Assembly (NCBI GenBank): GCA_012838125.1
Contig: DUPW01000015.1
Coordinates: forward strand, 1 to 41,949
DNA from: Papillibacter sp.
GTDB lineage: Bacteria; Bacillota; Clostridia; Oscillospirales; Oscillospiraceae
Direction of reading: 5' to 3'
DNA length: 41,949 nucleotides
Part shown: positions 27,307-36,943 of the stretch, one piece after another
Layout of the letters: each line of letters opens with the position of its first letter
Numbering within the stretch: position 1 is the first letter of the stretch
Made by a program: the position numbers and the translations under genes
The notes under the pieces: generated by a model
Databases searched by the model: none
Told to the model about the DNA's origin: nothing
What the model saw: only the letters and a program-made list of their open reading frames with translations

Positions 27307-27837
27307 CTATTGCTCGATTTCTTTAGCATAAAGCGACTGAAGGGTCCGGAAGAACGCCGATTTCGGCAGGAGGACCATCGCCGGCAGGCCGAGAACGTAG
27401 AGCACCACCGCCTCGCCGAGGCCGACAGTTAAAGCGGTGAACCAGTACGTTTCCCCCGGAGTGGAGGCGGATAAGACGATAACCCCGCCGATAATCAGGG
27501 CGTTGAAGATAACGGGGGGCAGGCACGCCAGCGCCTTCGTCAGGAGGCTCTGGGGGCGGATTTTGCCCAGCTGCATCGTGCAAAAGCCGGCTAGAAGCGA
27601 TGCCAGCGACCCGAAAACGACATCATAAAGACCGTAAGCGCTGATGAGGTTTGAGAGAATACACCCCACAAAAAGGCCCCATACAGAGTATGGGAAGAAG
27701 AAGGGGAGAATGCACAGCAGTTCCGAAATGCGAAACTGAACGGGCCCGTACCCCCAGGGGTTAATCATGGTCAGCGCCGCGTACACCGCGGCAACAAGTG
27801 CGGCAAAAGCGATTTTTCGTGTTGAGAACTTAGACAT
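27307..27837 (-). CDS. queT: QueT-type queuosine precursor transporter
   Basis: VAAVYAALTMINPWGYGPVQFRISELLCILPFF; neighbour is queH. Confidence 0.88.
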   Translation of the reverse strand: MSKFSTRKIAFAALVAAVYAALTMINPWGYGPVQFRISELLCILPFFFPYSVWGLFVGCILSNLISAYGLYDVVFGSLASLLAGFCTMQLGKIRPQSLLTKALACLPPVIFNALIIGGVIVLSASTPGETYWFTALTVGLGEAVVLYVLGLPAMVLLPKSAFFRTLQSLYAKEIEQ

Positions 27838-27883
27838 CCATTTTCCCTCGTTGCTAAAGTGACAAAATGCGGGCGGCCTTGTG

Positions 27884-28474
27884 TCATCCCATAAGGCAGC
27901 CGCAGTACCTCTGGCGGTAAAGCTCCAGCTGGCGGGACAGCTCAATGGAGCGCTTGTACCCGTTGTTCTTCTTGAAATTCGCCTCAAGGTATGTTATCCC
28001 GTACTTCTCGCCCGCCTCCGCGCCGATTCGGTTTAAGGCGTCCGCGTCTTTATGGGGGCTGACGGACAGCGTCGTCGCAAAGGCGTCGTACCCGCGCTCT
28101 TTCGCGCGCCGTGTCGTCTCCTCAAGGCGCAGGCGAAAACAGACAAGGCACCGGGCCCCGCCCTCCGGCTCTCCTTCAAGGCCCCGCACGGCATCGGTAA
28201 ACACCTCCGGCTTGTAATCGCAGACCACGAGGCTGACGGGGCGGGGAAGGGACATCTTCTCCAGCACCTCCCGCTGAACCTGAACGCGCCGGTCGTACTC
28301 CTCTTCGGGGCGGATGTTCGGGTTAAAGTAGAGAATATCCACATCGAAATAGGGCAAAAGACACTCCAGCACGGCGGTGCTGCAAGGGCCGCAACAGCTG
28401 TGCAGAAGGAGCTTTGGGAGCCTGTCCGGAGGTCCCTGAATCGACGCGGGATTAAACTGTTTGTTTGGCTTCAT
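27884..28474 (-). CDS. queH: Epoxyqueuosine reductase QueH
   Basis: LLLHSCCGPCSTAVLE, CLVCFRLRLEET, TTLSVSPHKD, YCGCLMG; RBS CGGAGGTGGCCCATG. Confidence 0.93.
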   Translation of the reverse strand: MKPNKQFNPASIQGPPDRLPKLLLHSCCGPCSTAVLECLLPYFDVDILYFNPNIRPEEEYDRRVQVQREVLEKMSLPRPVSLVVCDYKPEVFTDAVRGLEGEPEGGARCLVCFRLRLEETTRRAKERGYDAFATTLSVSPHKDADALNRIGAEAGEKYGITYLEANFKKNNGYKRSIELSRQLELYRQRYCGCLMG

Positions 28475-28570
28475 GGGCCACCTCCGCTTTCGGTGCATAG
28501 AATGGCGGCGCCGGGGCGAACACTAATTAAACTGCCAAAAGAAGTATACAGCGTTTGGGGGAATTTGTCT

Positions 28571-29539
28571 ATGGGCCGTGTGGAGATCTCCCCGGTTCCG
28601 TCCTCGGACGGGAGGAGCCGGCTTCGCGTCCTGCGCTGGCTGCCGGATACGGAAAAACCCCTCGCAGTGGTGCAGATTGCCCACGGCGTCACGGAGCACA
28701 TCGGGCGGTACGACGCCTTCGCACAGTTTCTTGCCGACCGCGGATACGTGGCGGCGGGTAACAGCCATATCGGGCACGGCGCGGAGGCGGATGAAACGTG
28801 CTCCCTTGGTATTTTCCCCAAAAACGGGTGGGACTGCGCCGTGCGTGACCTCAAGGCGGTGCACGACCTTCTCCGCCGGCTCTATCCCCACGCAAAGCAC
28901 TTTCTGCTGGGCCACTCCATGGGGTCATTTCTCGCCCGTACCTTTATGATAGACTACCCGGAACTTTTAAGCGGCTGCATTGTCCTCGGTTCGGGGCAGC
29001 AGGTAAAACCCCTTCTTCTTCTCGGACGGGCCCTTGCCGCCGTACAAACACGCCTTTTCGGGCGGGACCGGCCCTTCGTGGGCCTTAATCGTTTGTGCTT
29101 TAAGGCGTACAATCGGCGCATCTCTCCCCTTTACACCCCCTGCGACTGGCTTTCCCGGGATAAAAGCGAAGTGGGCCGGTTTATAGACGACGAAATAAGC
29201 GGATTTGTTCTCACCCACGGCCTGTTTTCTCAGCTTCTGTATGGCATTTCCTACGTGGGACGGCGGGAAAATGTCCGCAAAATGCGGCGGGATATCCCGA
29301 TTTTGCTGGCTTCGGGGGAGGAGGACCCTGTGGGGGACTACGGACACGGGGTGCGGCGGGTTTACAGGCTGTGGCAAAGGGCGGGGCTTTCCGGCGTGAC
29401 CCTGCGCCTTTACCCCGGGGCGCGCCATGAACTGCTCAGCGAGACGACCCGCCAGTCCGTCTGGGAGGATATCTACGACTGGATGGAGTCCGTCCGCCGG
29501 CAGGAAGCAAATGGCGGGAGCGGCACAGGGCGTTTGTGA
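28571..29539 (+). CDS. Alpha/beta hydrolase (lysophospholipase/monoacylglycerol lipase-like)
   Basis: VVQIAHGVTEHIGRY, LLGHSMGSFLAR, YPGARHELLSE catalytic motifs. Confidence 0.88.
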   Translation: MGRVEISPVPSSDGRSRLRVLRWLPDTEKPLAVVQIAHGVTEHIGRYDAFAQFLADRGYVAAGNSHIGHGAEADETCSLGIFPKNGWDCAVRDLKAVHDLLRRLYPHAKHFLLGHSMGSFLARTFMIDYPELLSGCIVLGSGQQVKPLLLLGRALAAVQTRLFGRDRPFVGLNRLCFKAYNRRISPLYTPCDWLSRDKSEVGRFIDDEISGFVLTHGLFSQLLYGISYVGRRENVRKMRRDIPILLASGEEDPVGDYGHGVRRVYRLWQRAGLSGVTLRLYPGARHELLSETTRQSVWEDIYDWMESVRRQEANGGSGTGRL

Positions 29540-29800
29540 CAAGCGGAGACCCGTCAAGTGGAGCGCCCCCTGTGGGAAACCGTTTGATGGGGGAGCAGGG
29601 GAGCACAGGGCAGGGGCCGCGGCGTTGGGTTAAGGTGAGCAAACCGGAAACCGGCGCGCAGGCGAAAGGGCGCGGGGCACGACGGAGTGCGGGGGAGCGC
29701 CAAACAGCATGATGGCGAAAGAGCGCGCAGACAGGGCGATACCTGCGCGTAAAAGGGAGAACGGGCGTGCAAAAGGTCGAAAGGCCCTGAGGGCAAAAGA

Positions 29801-29825
29801 GCGCCCCCGGAGTAGCCGGGGGCGC
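29801..29825 (-). terminator. Terminator of the P-loop gene
   Basis: GCGCCCCCGG-AGTAG-CCGGGGGCGC; TCTTTT follows on the minus strand. Confidence 0.75.
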
Positions 29826-29844
29826 TGTATGTTCACATTTCTGT

Positions 29845-30264
29845 TTAGAAGTACTTACTGAGGCCTTCTGGGGCAAGGGAGGCGTCGGCGCTGATGGTGA
29901 TGGTGAACTTCACGTTCATGCGCTCGGAAAAACTCTCGCACCACTCGATAAACTCTTCGCACTTTCTGTCAACTTCGCGGCCGACGATGCGGAGCAAACT
30001 GTCTATAAAGATATGTGTAATGTCGTAATTGGCCGCGTAAAGGCCGGAGATGAACCCTTTCAGAAAATCGTAGTCCGGGTAATTGGCAAATCCGTAGTCC
30101 GTCGATTCAATCAGGCGCGCCGCATGGGGCAGCTCGTGAATCAATTTCTGGCCCTTTTCGATTACGACAACGTCTCCATGCCGCTGGTCAACGCAGGCAC
30201 GGACAAGCTCAATCAGCTGCTTCGTCTTTCCGGAGCCCTTCAGACCCATAATGATCTTAACCAT
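29845..30264 (-). CDS. Small P-loop NTPase-like protein of unknown function
   Basis: MVKIIMGLKGSGKTKQLIELV Walker A; THIFIDSLLRI. Confidence 0.75.
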   Translation of the reverse strand: MVKIIMGLKGSGKTKQLIELVRACVDQRHGDVVVIEKGQKLIHELPHAARLIESTDYGFANYPDYDFLKGFISGLYAANYDITHIFIDSLLRIVGREVDRKCEEFIEWCESFSERMNVKFTITISADASLAPEGLSKYF

Positions 30265-30364
30265 AAGACACCTCTTTCGCTATTATTGTGTTAGGCAGTT
30301 TCTTCCGAGCAAGTTTCTATATTAACTCCCCGGGCCTTGCAGGCGGCTTGGGGAGCCTATAGAC

Positions 30365-31630
30365 TCATGAAAGCCCCAAGCGGGAAAAGAGATTTTTCTT
30401 GTATGCCTCCACCCCCGGCTGATTGAAGGGGTTCACCTTCATCATCAGGGCCGATACGGCGCAGGCAAGCTCGAAGAATATCACCAGAGCGCCGAAACTG
30501 TAGGGTGACATATCCGGCGCCGTGATGGTCATGACAGGCACGCCCCCTTCGATGTGGGCGGATTTCGTTGCCTGGGCCGCCGCTTCGTTGAGGGCTGAGA
30601 AGAATTTGCCGGAGACGGGGTCCAGCCCGTCCCCAAAGTCCGGCGCCGGCGGAACGAGAACCTGGGCCACGCCCTTTTCAAACAGGACGAAGGTCTCCAT
30701 GAGGGTGCGCTCCCCCTCCTGAACGTACTGACCGAGGGAATGCAAATCCGCCGTATAGTCGGCGTAGGCGGGGAAGATGCCCCGACCGTTTTTGCCTTCG
30801 CTTTCCCCGAACAGCTGTTTCCACCACTCGCCGGTATAGCGGAAACTGGGCTCGAAGCTGGCAAGCAGCTCGATTTTATATCCCTTTTTATACAGCGCCT
30901 GACGGGCTGCGGCGTACCGGGCGGCGGCGTCCCCTGCCGTATTGAGGGCGTCTCGCGCGCCGCGGAGGATTTCCTCGGCGTCGATGCCTGCGCAGAGGAT
31001 GGGGAGAAGCCCCGCAGGGGAGAGGACGCTGTATCGCCCGCCCACATCGGCGGGGATTTCAAAGGAGGTATACCCCTCCCGCTCGGTTATGGCCCGCAGG
31101 CGGCCGCTTTTTGCGTCCGTAATGGTGTAAATGCGGCTTTTTGCGCCATCATCACCGAATTTTGCGGTAAGCAGCGCCTTAAAAACGCGGAAAGCGACGG
31201 AAGGCTCCAGCGTGGAGCCGGATTTTGAGATATACAGGATGGAGAAGGGCCGCGTGCCGATAAGGGCGATGATTTGGGAAATTTGCGCGGCGGACAGGCT
31301 GTTTCCGCAAAAGAAAATATCCGGCGATTGTTTCCGCAGACTGTTGTAATAGGGGGACCGGAGCAGTTCAATCGCGGCGCGTGCACCGAGATAGGAACCT
31401 CCCGTTCCGATTACAACAAGGACTTCGGATTCACCGGATATTCTCATTGCCGTATCACGCAGGCGGGCCACAGGCTCGCCATTCATTTCCTCCGGCAGGC
31501 GGAGCCAGCCTGTTCCATCGAGGCCGACTTCGCCTTCACGCAGGGCTTTGGCAATGTCTCTGCCTTCCTTTAAGCACACGGCATCCTCCGGAATGAAACC
31601 GGAGATGACGGAAAGATCGACTTTTATCAT
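30365..31630 (-). CDS. pgi: Glucose-6-phosphate isomerase
   Basis: VVIGTGGSYLGARAAIELL, ISKSGSTLEPSVAFR, NPFNQPGVEAYKKNLF. Confidence 0.95.
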   Translation of the reverse strand: MIKVDLSVISGFIPEDAVCLKEGRDIAKALREGEVGLDGTGWLRLPEEMNGEPVARLRDTAMRISGESEVLVVIGTGGSYLGARAAIELLRSPYYNSLRKQSPDIFFCGNSLSAAQISQIIALIGTRPFSILYISKSGSTLEPSVAFRVFKALLTAKFGDDGAKSRIYTITDAKSGRLRAITEREGYTSFEIPADVGGRYSVLSPAGLLPILCAGIDAEEILRGARDALNTAGDAAARYAAARQALYKKGYKIELLASFEPSFRYTGEWWKQLFGESEGKNGRGIFPAYADYTADLHSLGQYVQEGERTLMETFVLFEKGVAQVLVPPAPDFGDGLDPVSGKFFSALNEAAAQATKSAHIEGGVPVMTITAPDMSPYSFGALVIFFELACAVSALMMKVNPFNQPGVEAYKKNLFSRLGLS

Positions 31631-31718
31631 AATGTATCACATCCTCCGGGCGGTAGTTTAACCCGACTGACTGACCGGTTATGCGTTCTAAGGCTATTTT
31701 AACCTAATACACACAAAT

Positions 31719-32990
31719 TTACAAGCCGCCGATGAACATCAGTTTGAGAAATTGTACAAAAAGATTTCCCCAAGAAAGGCGCCCGATGTCATCTCCCGCC
31801 ACAATGGGGTACTCCCCAAGCACGTCACCGCCGCTTTTCACCGTGAGGGTGCCGAGGCGGTCGCCTGCTTTGAGGGGGGCGTTTACCTTATTGGGCATCT
31901 CCACCGTCTTTTCCACGGAGCCGGCCTTATCCTTCTCCACGACGATTTTCGACCCGCCCTGAACGAGAGGCTGCACATAGGGGGAGGAACCGAGAACGAC
32001 ACGGACGGGCAAAAGGGGCGTGTCGGGATAGACGTCACAGAGGACGAAGTTGGCGAAGGCGTAGTTGAGGAGCGCCTTGGCGCTTTCAAAACGCTGCTCG
32101 GAGGTGTCGCAGTGCATGACGACGGCGATGTACTCCACGCCGTCCCGCTCCGCCGTGGCGGACAGGCAGTACATGGACCGGCGGGTAAAGCCCGTCTTCA
32201 GGCCCGTGGAGCCTTTATAGTAGTAGATGAGCTTGTTGGTGTTCGACAGGCCGAACTTGCCGCCCCGAACGGTGTCCATCCAGATTGTGGAGAACTCCTT
32301 CACAAGGTCGTGCTTTATCAGCTCCCGGGACATAATGGCCACATCCCGGGCGGTGGTGACGTGGGTGGGGTCGTTGAGAAGGCCGGAGCAGTTTGTGAAG
32401 TGCGTGTTCGTCATGCCCAGTTCTAACGCCCGCTCGTTCATCCGCGCCACGAAAGTTTCCTCTGTGCCGCTGATGTGTTCCGCCAGGGCGACGGAAGCGT
32501 CGTTGGCGGAGGAGACGATAACGGACTTGAGCATATCCCGCACACTCATCTGCTCCCCTTCCTCCAGATAAATCTGGGTGCCCCCGTGGGACGCGGCGTG
32601 GGCGCTGGTGGAGACCATGTCGTCAAGGCTGATTTTTCCCGATTCGATGGCCTCGATGATGAGCAGAACCGTCATAATCTTCGTGACGCTGGCGGGTTCC
32701 AGCTTTTCGTCGGCGTTTTTCTCGAACAGAACACGCCCCGTCTCCTTCTCCATCAGAATGGCCGACGGCGCGGGAATGGACAGCTGCCCCACGGCGGCGG
32801 CGGGGGCATCGTCTTCAAATATGGACGCGTCTATGGCGGCGTTGTCTTCGTCTTCATCCAGAAAAACGGGAATGCTCCCGTCCATAACGGAAACGGGGGC
32901 GCTCTCCTCCCAGTCGTAGGTTGCTAAGGCCGGCGCGAAGGCCGCGGCAAGGAGCGCAAGAGCCAAAAGGGCGATGATGACTTTTTTCAT
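31719..32990 (-). CDS. D-alanyl-D-alanine carboxypeptidase (DacF/DacB type)
   Basis: EPASVTKIMT (SxxK), VSSANDAS (SxN), GLKTGFTRRS (KTG); signal peptide. Confidence 0.93.
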   Translation of the reverse strand: MKKVIIALLALALLAAAFAPALATYDWEESAPVSVMDGSIPVFLDEDEDNAAIDASIFEDDAPAAAVGQLSIPAPSAILMEKETGRVLFEKNADEKLEPASVTKIMTVLLIIEAIESGKISLDDMVSTSAHAASHGGTQIYLEEGEQMSVRDMLKSVIVSSANDASVALAEHISGTEETFVARMNERALELGMTNTHFTNCSGLLNDPTHVTTARDVAIMSRELIKHDLVKEFSTIWMDTVRGGKFGLSNTNKLIYYYKGSTGLKTGFTRRSMYCLSATAERDGVEYIAVVMHCDTSEQRFESAKALLNYAFANFVLCDVYPDTPLLPVRVVLGSSPYVQPLVQGGSKIVVEKDKAGSVEKTVEMPNKVNAPLKAGDRLGTLTVKSGGDVLGEYPIVAGDDIGRLSWGNLFVQFLKLMFIGGL

Positions 32991-33095
32991 AGACAATTCC
33001 CTCCTATCGGTAAAGGGATATGTCCGAGCCCTGCCAAATATGAGCGTTCTTTCGGACAAAACAGACGCCTTTTCGCCCTCCCAAGGCGCAAAAAA

Positions 33096-33116
33096 ACCGC
33101 CGGTGAAAAACCGGCG
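33096..33116 (-). terminator. Terminator-like hairpin on the minus strand
   Basis: CCGCCGG / CCGGCGG followed on minus by T7. Confidence 0.7.
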
Positions 33117-33248
33117 GGTGTTAAAAACTTTGGGTATATAACGGAAAAAGCGGTGAGCGATAATGAAGAAAGGCACATAAAGCCGGCATGAATGAAAAAC
33201 CGGTCACGACGGCGGAGATATATGAAAAGCAACGGCGGGCAAAGAAAA

Positions 33249-33270
33249 CCGGGCGGTATATGCCGCCCGG
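33249..33270 (-). terminator. Terminator of the micropeptide gene
   Basis: CCGGGCGG-TATATG-CCGCCCGG followed on minus by TTTTCTTT. Confidence 0.75.
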
Positions 33271-33283
33271 CTAATGGGATGTT

Positions 33284-33403
33284 TTATTTTCCGCATCCGA
33301 AGCCGCCATGGCCGAAGCCGAAGCCACCGCCGCAGCAGCAGAGGATGACGATAAGAAGAATGATCCAGAAGCAGTTGTTGAAGCCAAATCCGGTGTCACA
33401 CAT
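33284..33403 (-). CDS. 39-aa Cys/Gly-rich single-TM micropeptide, absent from ORF track
   Basis: MCDTGFGFNNCFWIILLIVILCCCGGGFGFGHGGFGCGK; GGGAGGAAGTACATTATG start and downstream terminator. Confidence 0.75.
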   Translation of the reverse strand: MCDTGFGFNNCFWIILLIVILCCCGGGFGFGHGGFGCGK

Positions 33404-33510
33404 AATGTACTTCCTCCCGTTATGGATTGATCCGTCCCAACTTTGGACGGTTCGTCTATAGGCCCTATTGCGGGTCAGTTCATCATATTCACAACGGCAG
33501 GAAGTGTGAT

Positions 33511-34617
33511 TTATATGCGTGCGGTGTTTCCGAAATTCATAATAATCTGGGCGACCTGCGCACGGGTGGCGGTGTGGGTGGGGAGGAGCATTCCGTCCGC
33601 CCCGTTAATGATGCCACGGTCGGTGGCCCACATCAGGGCGCTGGTAGCCCAGTCGGCCACACTGACGCTGTCCGGAAAGGCGTCAAACTTCTCGGTGCTG
33701 CCGATTTGCACGCTGTAACCGGCGAAATCGGCGTAGCGGTACATAATCGCCGCCATCTGCTCCCGGGTGATGGATGCGTCGGGCCGGAACGAGCCGTCCA
33801 CATAGCCGGTGACAATGCCGTTTTGGCTGGCCCACGCCACAGCGTTATAATAATAGGAGGACGGGTCCGCCACATCCGTAAAGGCCATGGACGCCGTTGA
33901 CACGTACGGCTGCCCTGCAAGACGGTACAGCACCGTGACGAACATGGCGCGGGTCATGGAGCTTCCCGGGGAGAAGGTGCGCTCGCCCGTTCCTTTAAAC
34001 AGCTCTCGGCCCACGGCGTACTCCACCGCGGGATAGAACCAGTCGGCCTTCGTCATATCGAGAAACGGCAGCGGCAGGACGGTTTTCATCGCCGTGGTCT
34101 TGCAGAAGCCTTCAAAGAGAATCTCAAGGGTGGAGCCGGCGGAGACGACGGCCACGGTGTCCTCGGCGCAGAGGTAGCGCAGTCCGTTTGTAAGGTATGT
34201 TCCGGACTGGACGATTTCCCCTGTGGAGACGTTAATCACTTCGCCTTGAGACACAGTGAGCATCGCAAGGCCGGAGAGGGGGACGAAGGTGCTGCCCGTC
34301 AGAAGCTGCGCCGTCTGCCCTCCGTAGAGGGTGTAGGACGTGGGGGAGGAGAGGGGCGTGTAGCCATCCAGCGCGCCGAGGCGGGCAAGGTGCGTCCGGT
34401 AAGCCGCGTCCAAATCCTCTTGGGCATTCTCGTATCGGGCGCCCAGAGTGTTATCGTATTTAGTATGAAACGCCGACATCAGGGAGTTGTAGAACGTGTC
34501 CGACAGATAGCGAAGCGTTGCCAGCGGGTCAAGCGAGGAGCCGGCAGGGGCCGCCGAAGCGGATAGGAGGCCGACGAGCAGGATAAGCACCAGCGCGGCC
34601 GAAAGGGTTTTTTTCAC
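33511..34617 (-). CDS. Secreted S-layer homology (SLH) domain protein
   Basis: GTG start with signal peptide KKTLSAALVLILLVGLLSASA; three SLH-like repeats (e.g. AFTDVADPSSYYYNAVAWASQNGIVTGYVDGSFRPDASITREQMAAIMYRYA). Confidence 0.9.
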   Translation of the reverse strand: MKKTLSAALVLILLVGLLSASAAPAGSSLDPLATLRYLSDTFYNSLMSAFHTKYDNTLGARYENAQEDLDAAYRTHLARLGALDGYTPLSSPTSYTLYGGQTAQLLTGSTFVPLSGLAMLTVSQGEVINVSTGEIVQSGTYLTNGLRYLCAEDTVAVVSAGSTLEILFEGFCKTTAMKTVLPLPFLDMTKADWFYPAVEYAVGRELFKGTGERTFSPGSSMTRAMFVTVLYRLAGQPYVSTASMAFTDVADPSSYYYNAVAWASQNGIVTGYVDGSFRPDASITREQMAAIMYRYADFAGYSVQIGSTEKFDAFPDSVSVADWATSALMWATDRGIINGADGMLLPTHTATRAQVAQIIMNFGNTARI

Positions 34618-34766
34618 AGGACACCTCCGTATTACGGCGCAAAAGCGGTCAGATACACCGCATAAGCGCATGATTTCGACGGAATAAATGGTATCACGAA
34701 GCCGGCATAATATCAATATTGACGTGTTGACAAAGAATAAGCCTTAGTATACAGTGGTGTTAGAAT

Positions 34767-34795
34767 ACGCTACTATAGAAATACTATAGTAGCGT
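34767..34795. promoter_or_regulatory. 12-bp perfect inverted repeat upstream of nifS
   Basis: ACGCTACTATAG-AAATA-CTATAGTAGCGT, between promoter-like TTGACA (34727) and the nifS RBS. Confidence 0.7.
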
Positions 34796-34843
34796 GGACT
34801 GCCAGACGAACACAGGACACAATTTTATAGACTGGAGAACATT

Positions 34844-36025
34844 ATGAAAGCGAGACGTGTTTACGCAGACAACGCCGGCACAACGGCCCTGTCCAAAACA
34901 GCGCTTGACGCCATGATGCCCTATCTGACGGAGAGCTTCGGCAATCCTTCTGCTATATACAGTGCCGGCCGCGAGGCCAAAAAAGCCTTGGAGTCGGCCA
35001 GAGCGACGATTGCGGAAGCAATTGGCGCCAGGCCCGAGGAGATCTACTTTACCGGCTGCGGCACGGAGGCAAACAACTGGGCCCTGCGGGGCATTGCCGA
35101 GGTGAAGGCCAAAAACGGCCGCCACATCATCTCCTCCTCCGTGGAGCACCACGCCGTGTCCCACACCCTCGAGGCGCTGGCCAAAAAGGGGTATGAAATC
35201 ACCTACCTCCCTGTGGACGAGTACGGGCTGATTTCCCTGGATGACCTGAAAAACGCCATCCGTGAGGACACCATCCTCATCTCGATTATGACGGCCAACA
35301 ACGAGATTGGAACCATCCAGCCTGTGGCCGAAATCGGCGCCATCGCCCGGGAGCGCGGCATCCTGTTCCATACCGACGCCATTCAGGCCGTGGGCCACAT
35401 CCCCATGAACGTTCAGGAGATGAACATCGACCTTATGTCCATCGCCGCCCACAAGTTCAGAGGCCCCAAGGGTATGGGTGTGCTGTATATAAGGAAGGGC
35501 CTGTACGTGCCACCCCTGCTCACCGGCGGCGGGCAGGAACGCAACCGCCGCTCCGGCACGGAAAACGTGCCCGGCGCCGTGGGGATGGCTGCCGCCATCA
35601 AAGAAGCGGTGGATAATATGGACGAGAACGTCAAAAAAGTCACCGCCATGCGGGACCGGCTCATTCGTGAGCTGCTGAAAGTCCCCTACTCGCGCCTCAC
35701 AGGCCACCCTGAAAAGCGTCTGCCGGGCACAGCATCCTTCGTGTTCGAGTGCGTGGAGGGCGAGGCCATGGTTCTCACGCTGGACAATGCGGGCATCTCC
35801 GCCTCCTCAGGCTCAGCCTGTTCCTCGGCATCCCTTGATCCGTCCCACGTGCTGCTGGCCATCGGCCTGCCCCATGAAGTTGCACACGGGTCTCTCCGCT
35901 TATCAATAAACGAAACTACAACAGAAGAGGACATTGACTATCTGATTGCAACGATACCGCCAGTTATCGAAAAGCTCAGGGCGATGTCCCCGCTCTGGGA
36001 GGATAAACTCAATGAAAAATCTTAG
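34844..36025 (+). CDS. nifS: Cysteine desulfurase (NifS-like)
   Basis: VYADNAGTTALSKTAL, HTDAIQAVGHIPM, AAHKFRGPKGMGVLYI, SGSACSSAS. Confidence 0.94.
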   Translation: MKARRVYADNAGTTALSKTALDAMMPYLTESFGNPSAIYSAGREAKKALESARATIAEAIGARPEEIYFTGCGTEANNWALRGIAEVKAKNGRHIISSSVEHHAVSHTLEALAKKGYEITYLPVDEYGLISLDDLKNAIREDTILISIMTANNEIGTIQPVAEIGAIARERGILFHTDAIQAVGHIPMNVQEMNIDLMSIAAHKFRGPKGMGVLYIRKGLYVPPLLTGGGQERNRRSGTENVPGAVGMAAAIKEAVDNMDENVKKVTAMRDRLIRELLKVPYSRLTGHPEKRLPGTASFVFECVEGEAMVLTLDNAGISASSGSACSSASLDPSHVLLAIGLPHEVAHGSLRLSINETTTEEDIDYLIATIPPVIEKLRAMSPLWEDKLNEKS

Positions 36026-36923
36026 CGATATCCAAAAGCGTATTCTTGAACTGAAAAAAGAGAAAAACGCCCTCATTCTGGCGCACTACTACGTGCCCCT
36101 TGAGGTGCAGGACGTGGCCGACCACGTCTGCGACTCCTACGCCATGGCCACGAAAGCCATGGATGCGACGGAGCCGACGGTTATTATATGCGGAGTGCGC
36201 TTCATGGGTGAGAGCGCAAAGCTCCTTGCACCGGAGAAAAAAGTGCTCATCCCCGCCATCGACGCCGGCTGCCCCATGGCCGATATGGTCACGGTGGAGG
36301 ACGTCTTAAAGCTGAAGGAAGAGCACCCTAACGCCGCCGTGATGTGCTACGTTAACTCCTCCGCGGCCGTAAAAGCCGTGTCGGACATCTGCTGCACATC
36401 GTCTTCCGCCATTCGCGTGGCAAACAGCATCGACAACGACGAGATTATCTTTGTGCCGGACATCCACCTTGCCGAGTACGTGGCCGATCAGGTGCCGGAT
36501 AAGAAGTTCATCCTGCACACGGGCTTCTGCCCCACCCACCACAGGGTGACGGAGGCGGACATCATTGCGGCCAAGAAGGCGCACCCGGAGGCGGCGGTGG
36601 CCGTCCATCCCGAGTGCCGCAAGGAGGTTCTGAAGCACGCCGACTTCGTCGGCAGCACGGCGCAGATTATCGACTTTGCGCGCAAAAGCGAGGCGCCGGA
36701 GATCATCATCGGAACGGAGATGGAGATTGCCGCCCGTCTGCAGCGGGAGATGCCGGAGAAGAAAGTCTACTCTGTGACGTCGGCCTTCGTGTGCCCCAAT
36801 ATGAAGAAGGTCACACCGGAAGCGCTATTAAACTGCCTTGAAAACGAGGAATTTGAAATTACGCTGGACGAGGCCGAAGCCGCCGCCGCCCGCGAGGCAC
36901 TGGACCGCATGGTCAAGTGCTAA
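36012..36923 (+). CDS. nadA: Quinolinate synthase NadA
   Basis: ILAHYYVPLEVQDVADHVCDSYAMA, VMCYVNSSAAVKA, VHPECRKEV, CPNMKKVTPEALLNCLE; overlaps nifS by 14 nt. Confidence 0.95.
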   Translation: MKNLSDIQKRILELKKEKNALILAHYYVPLEVQDVADHVCDSYAMATKAMDATEPTVIICGVRFMGESAKLLAPEKKVLIPAIDAGCPMADMVTVEDVLKLKEEHPNAAVMCYVNSSAAVKAVSDICCTSSSAIRVANSIDNDEIIFVPDIHLAEYVADQVPDKKFILHTGFCPTHHRVTEADIIAAKKAHPEAAVAVHPECRKEVLKHADFVGSTAQIIDFARKSEAPEIIIGTEMEIAARLQREMPEKKVYSVTSAFVCPNMKKVTPEALLNCLENEEFEITLDEAEAAAAREALDRMVKC

Positions 36924-36943
36924 AAGAGAACAGGAGAGACAGT

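Noticed and set aside
28052-28570. N-terminal extension of the alpha/beta hydrolase ORF
   Set aside because: Antisense to queH; the ATG at 28571 with an upstream GGGGGAA is the better start.
29540-29825. RNase P RNA, tmRNA or SRP RNA
   Set aside because: Looked for core signatures (e.g. GAGGAAAGTCCGGGC) and did not find them.
29436-29876. 146-aa minus ORF over the purine-rich gap
   Set aside because: Pro/Arg/Cys-rich low-complexity translation, no RBS; overlaps neighbouring genes' ends.
34784-35707. 307-aa minus ORF antisense to nifS
   Set aside because: Shadow ORF; nifS catalytic motifs are unambiguous.
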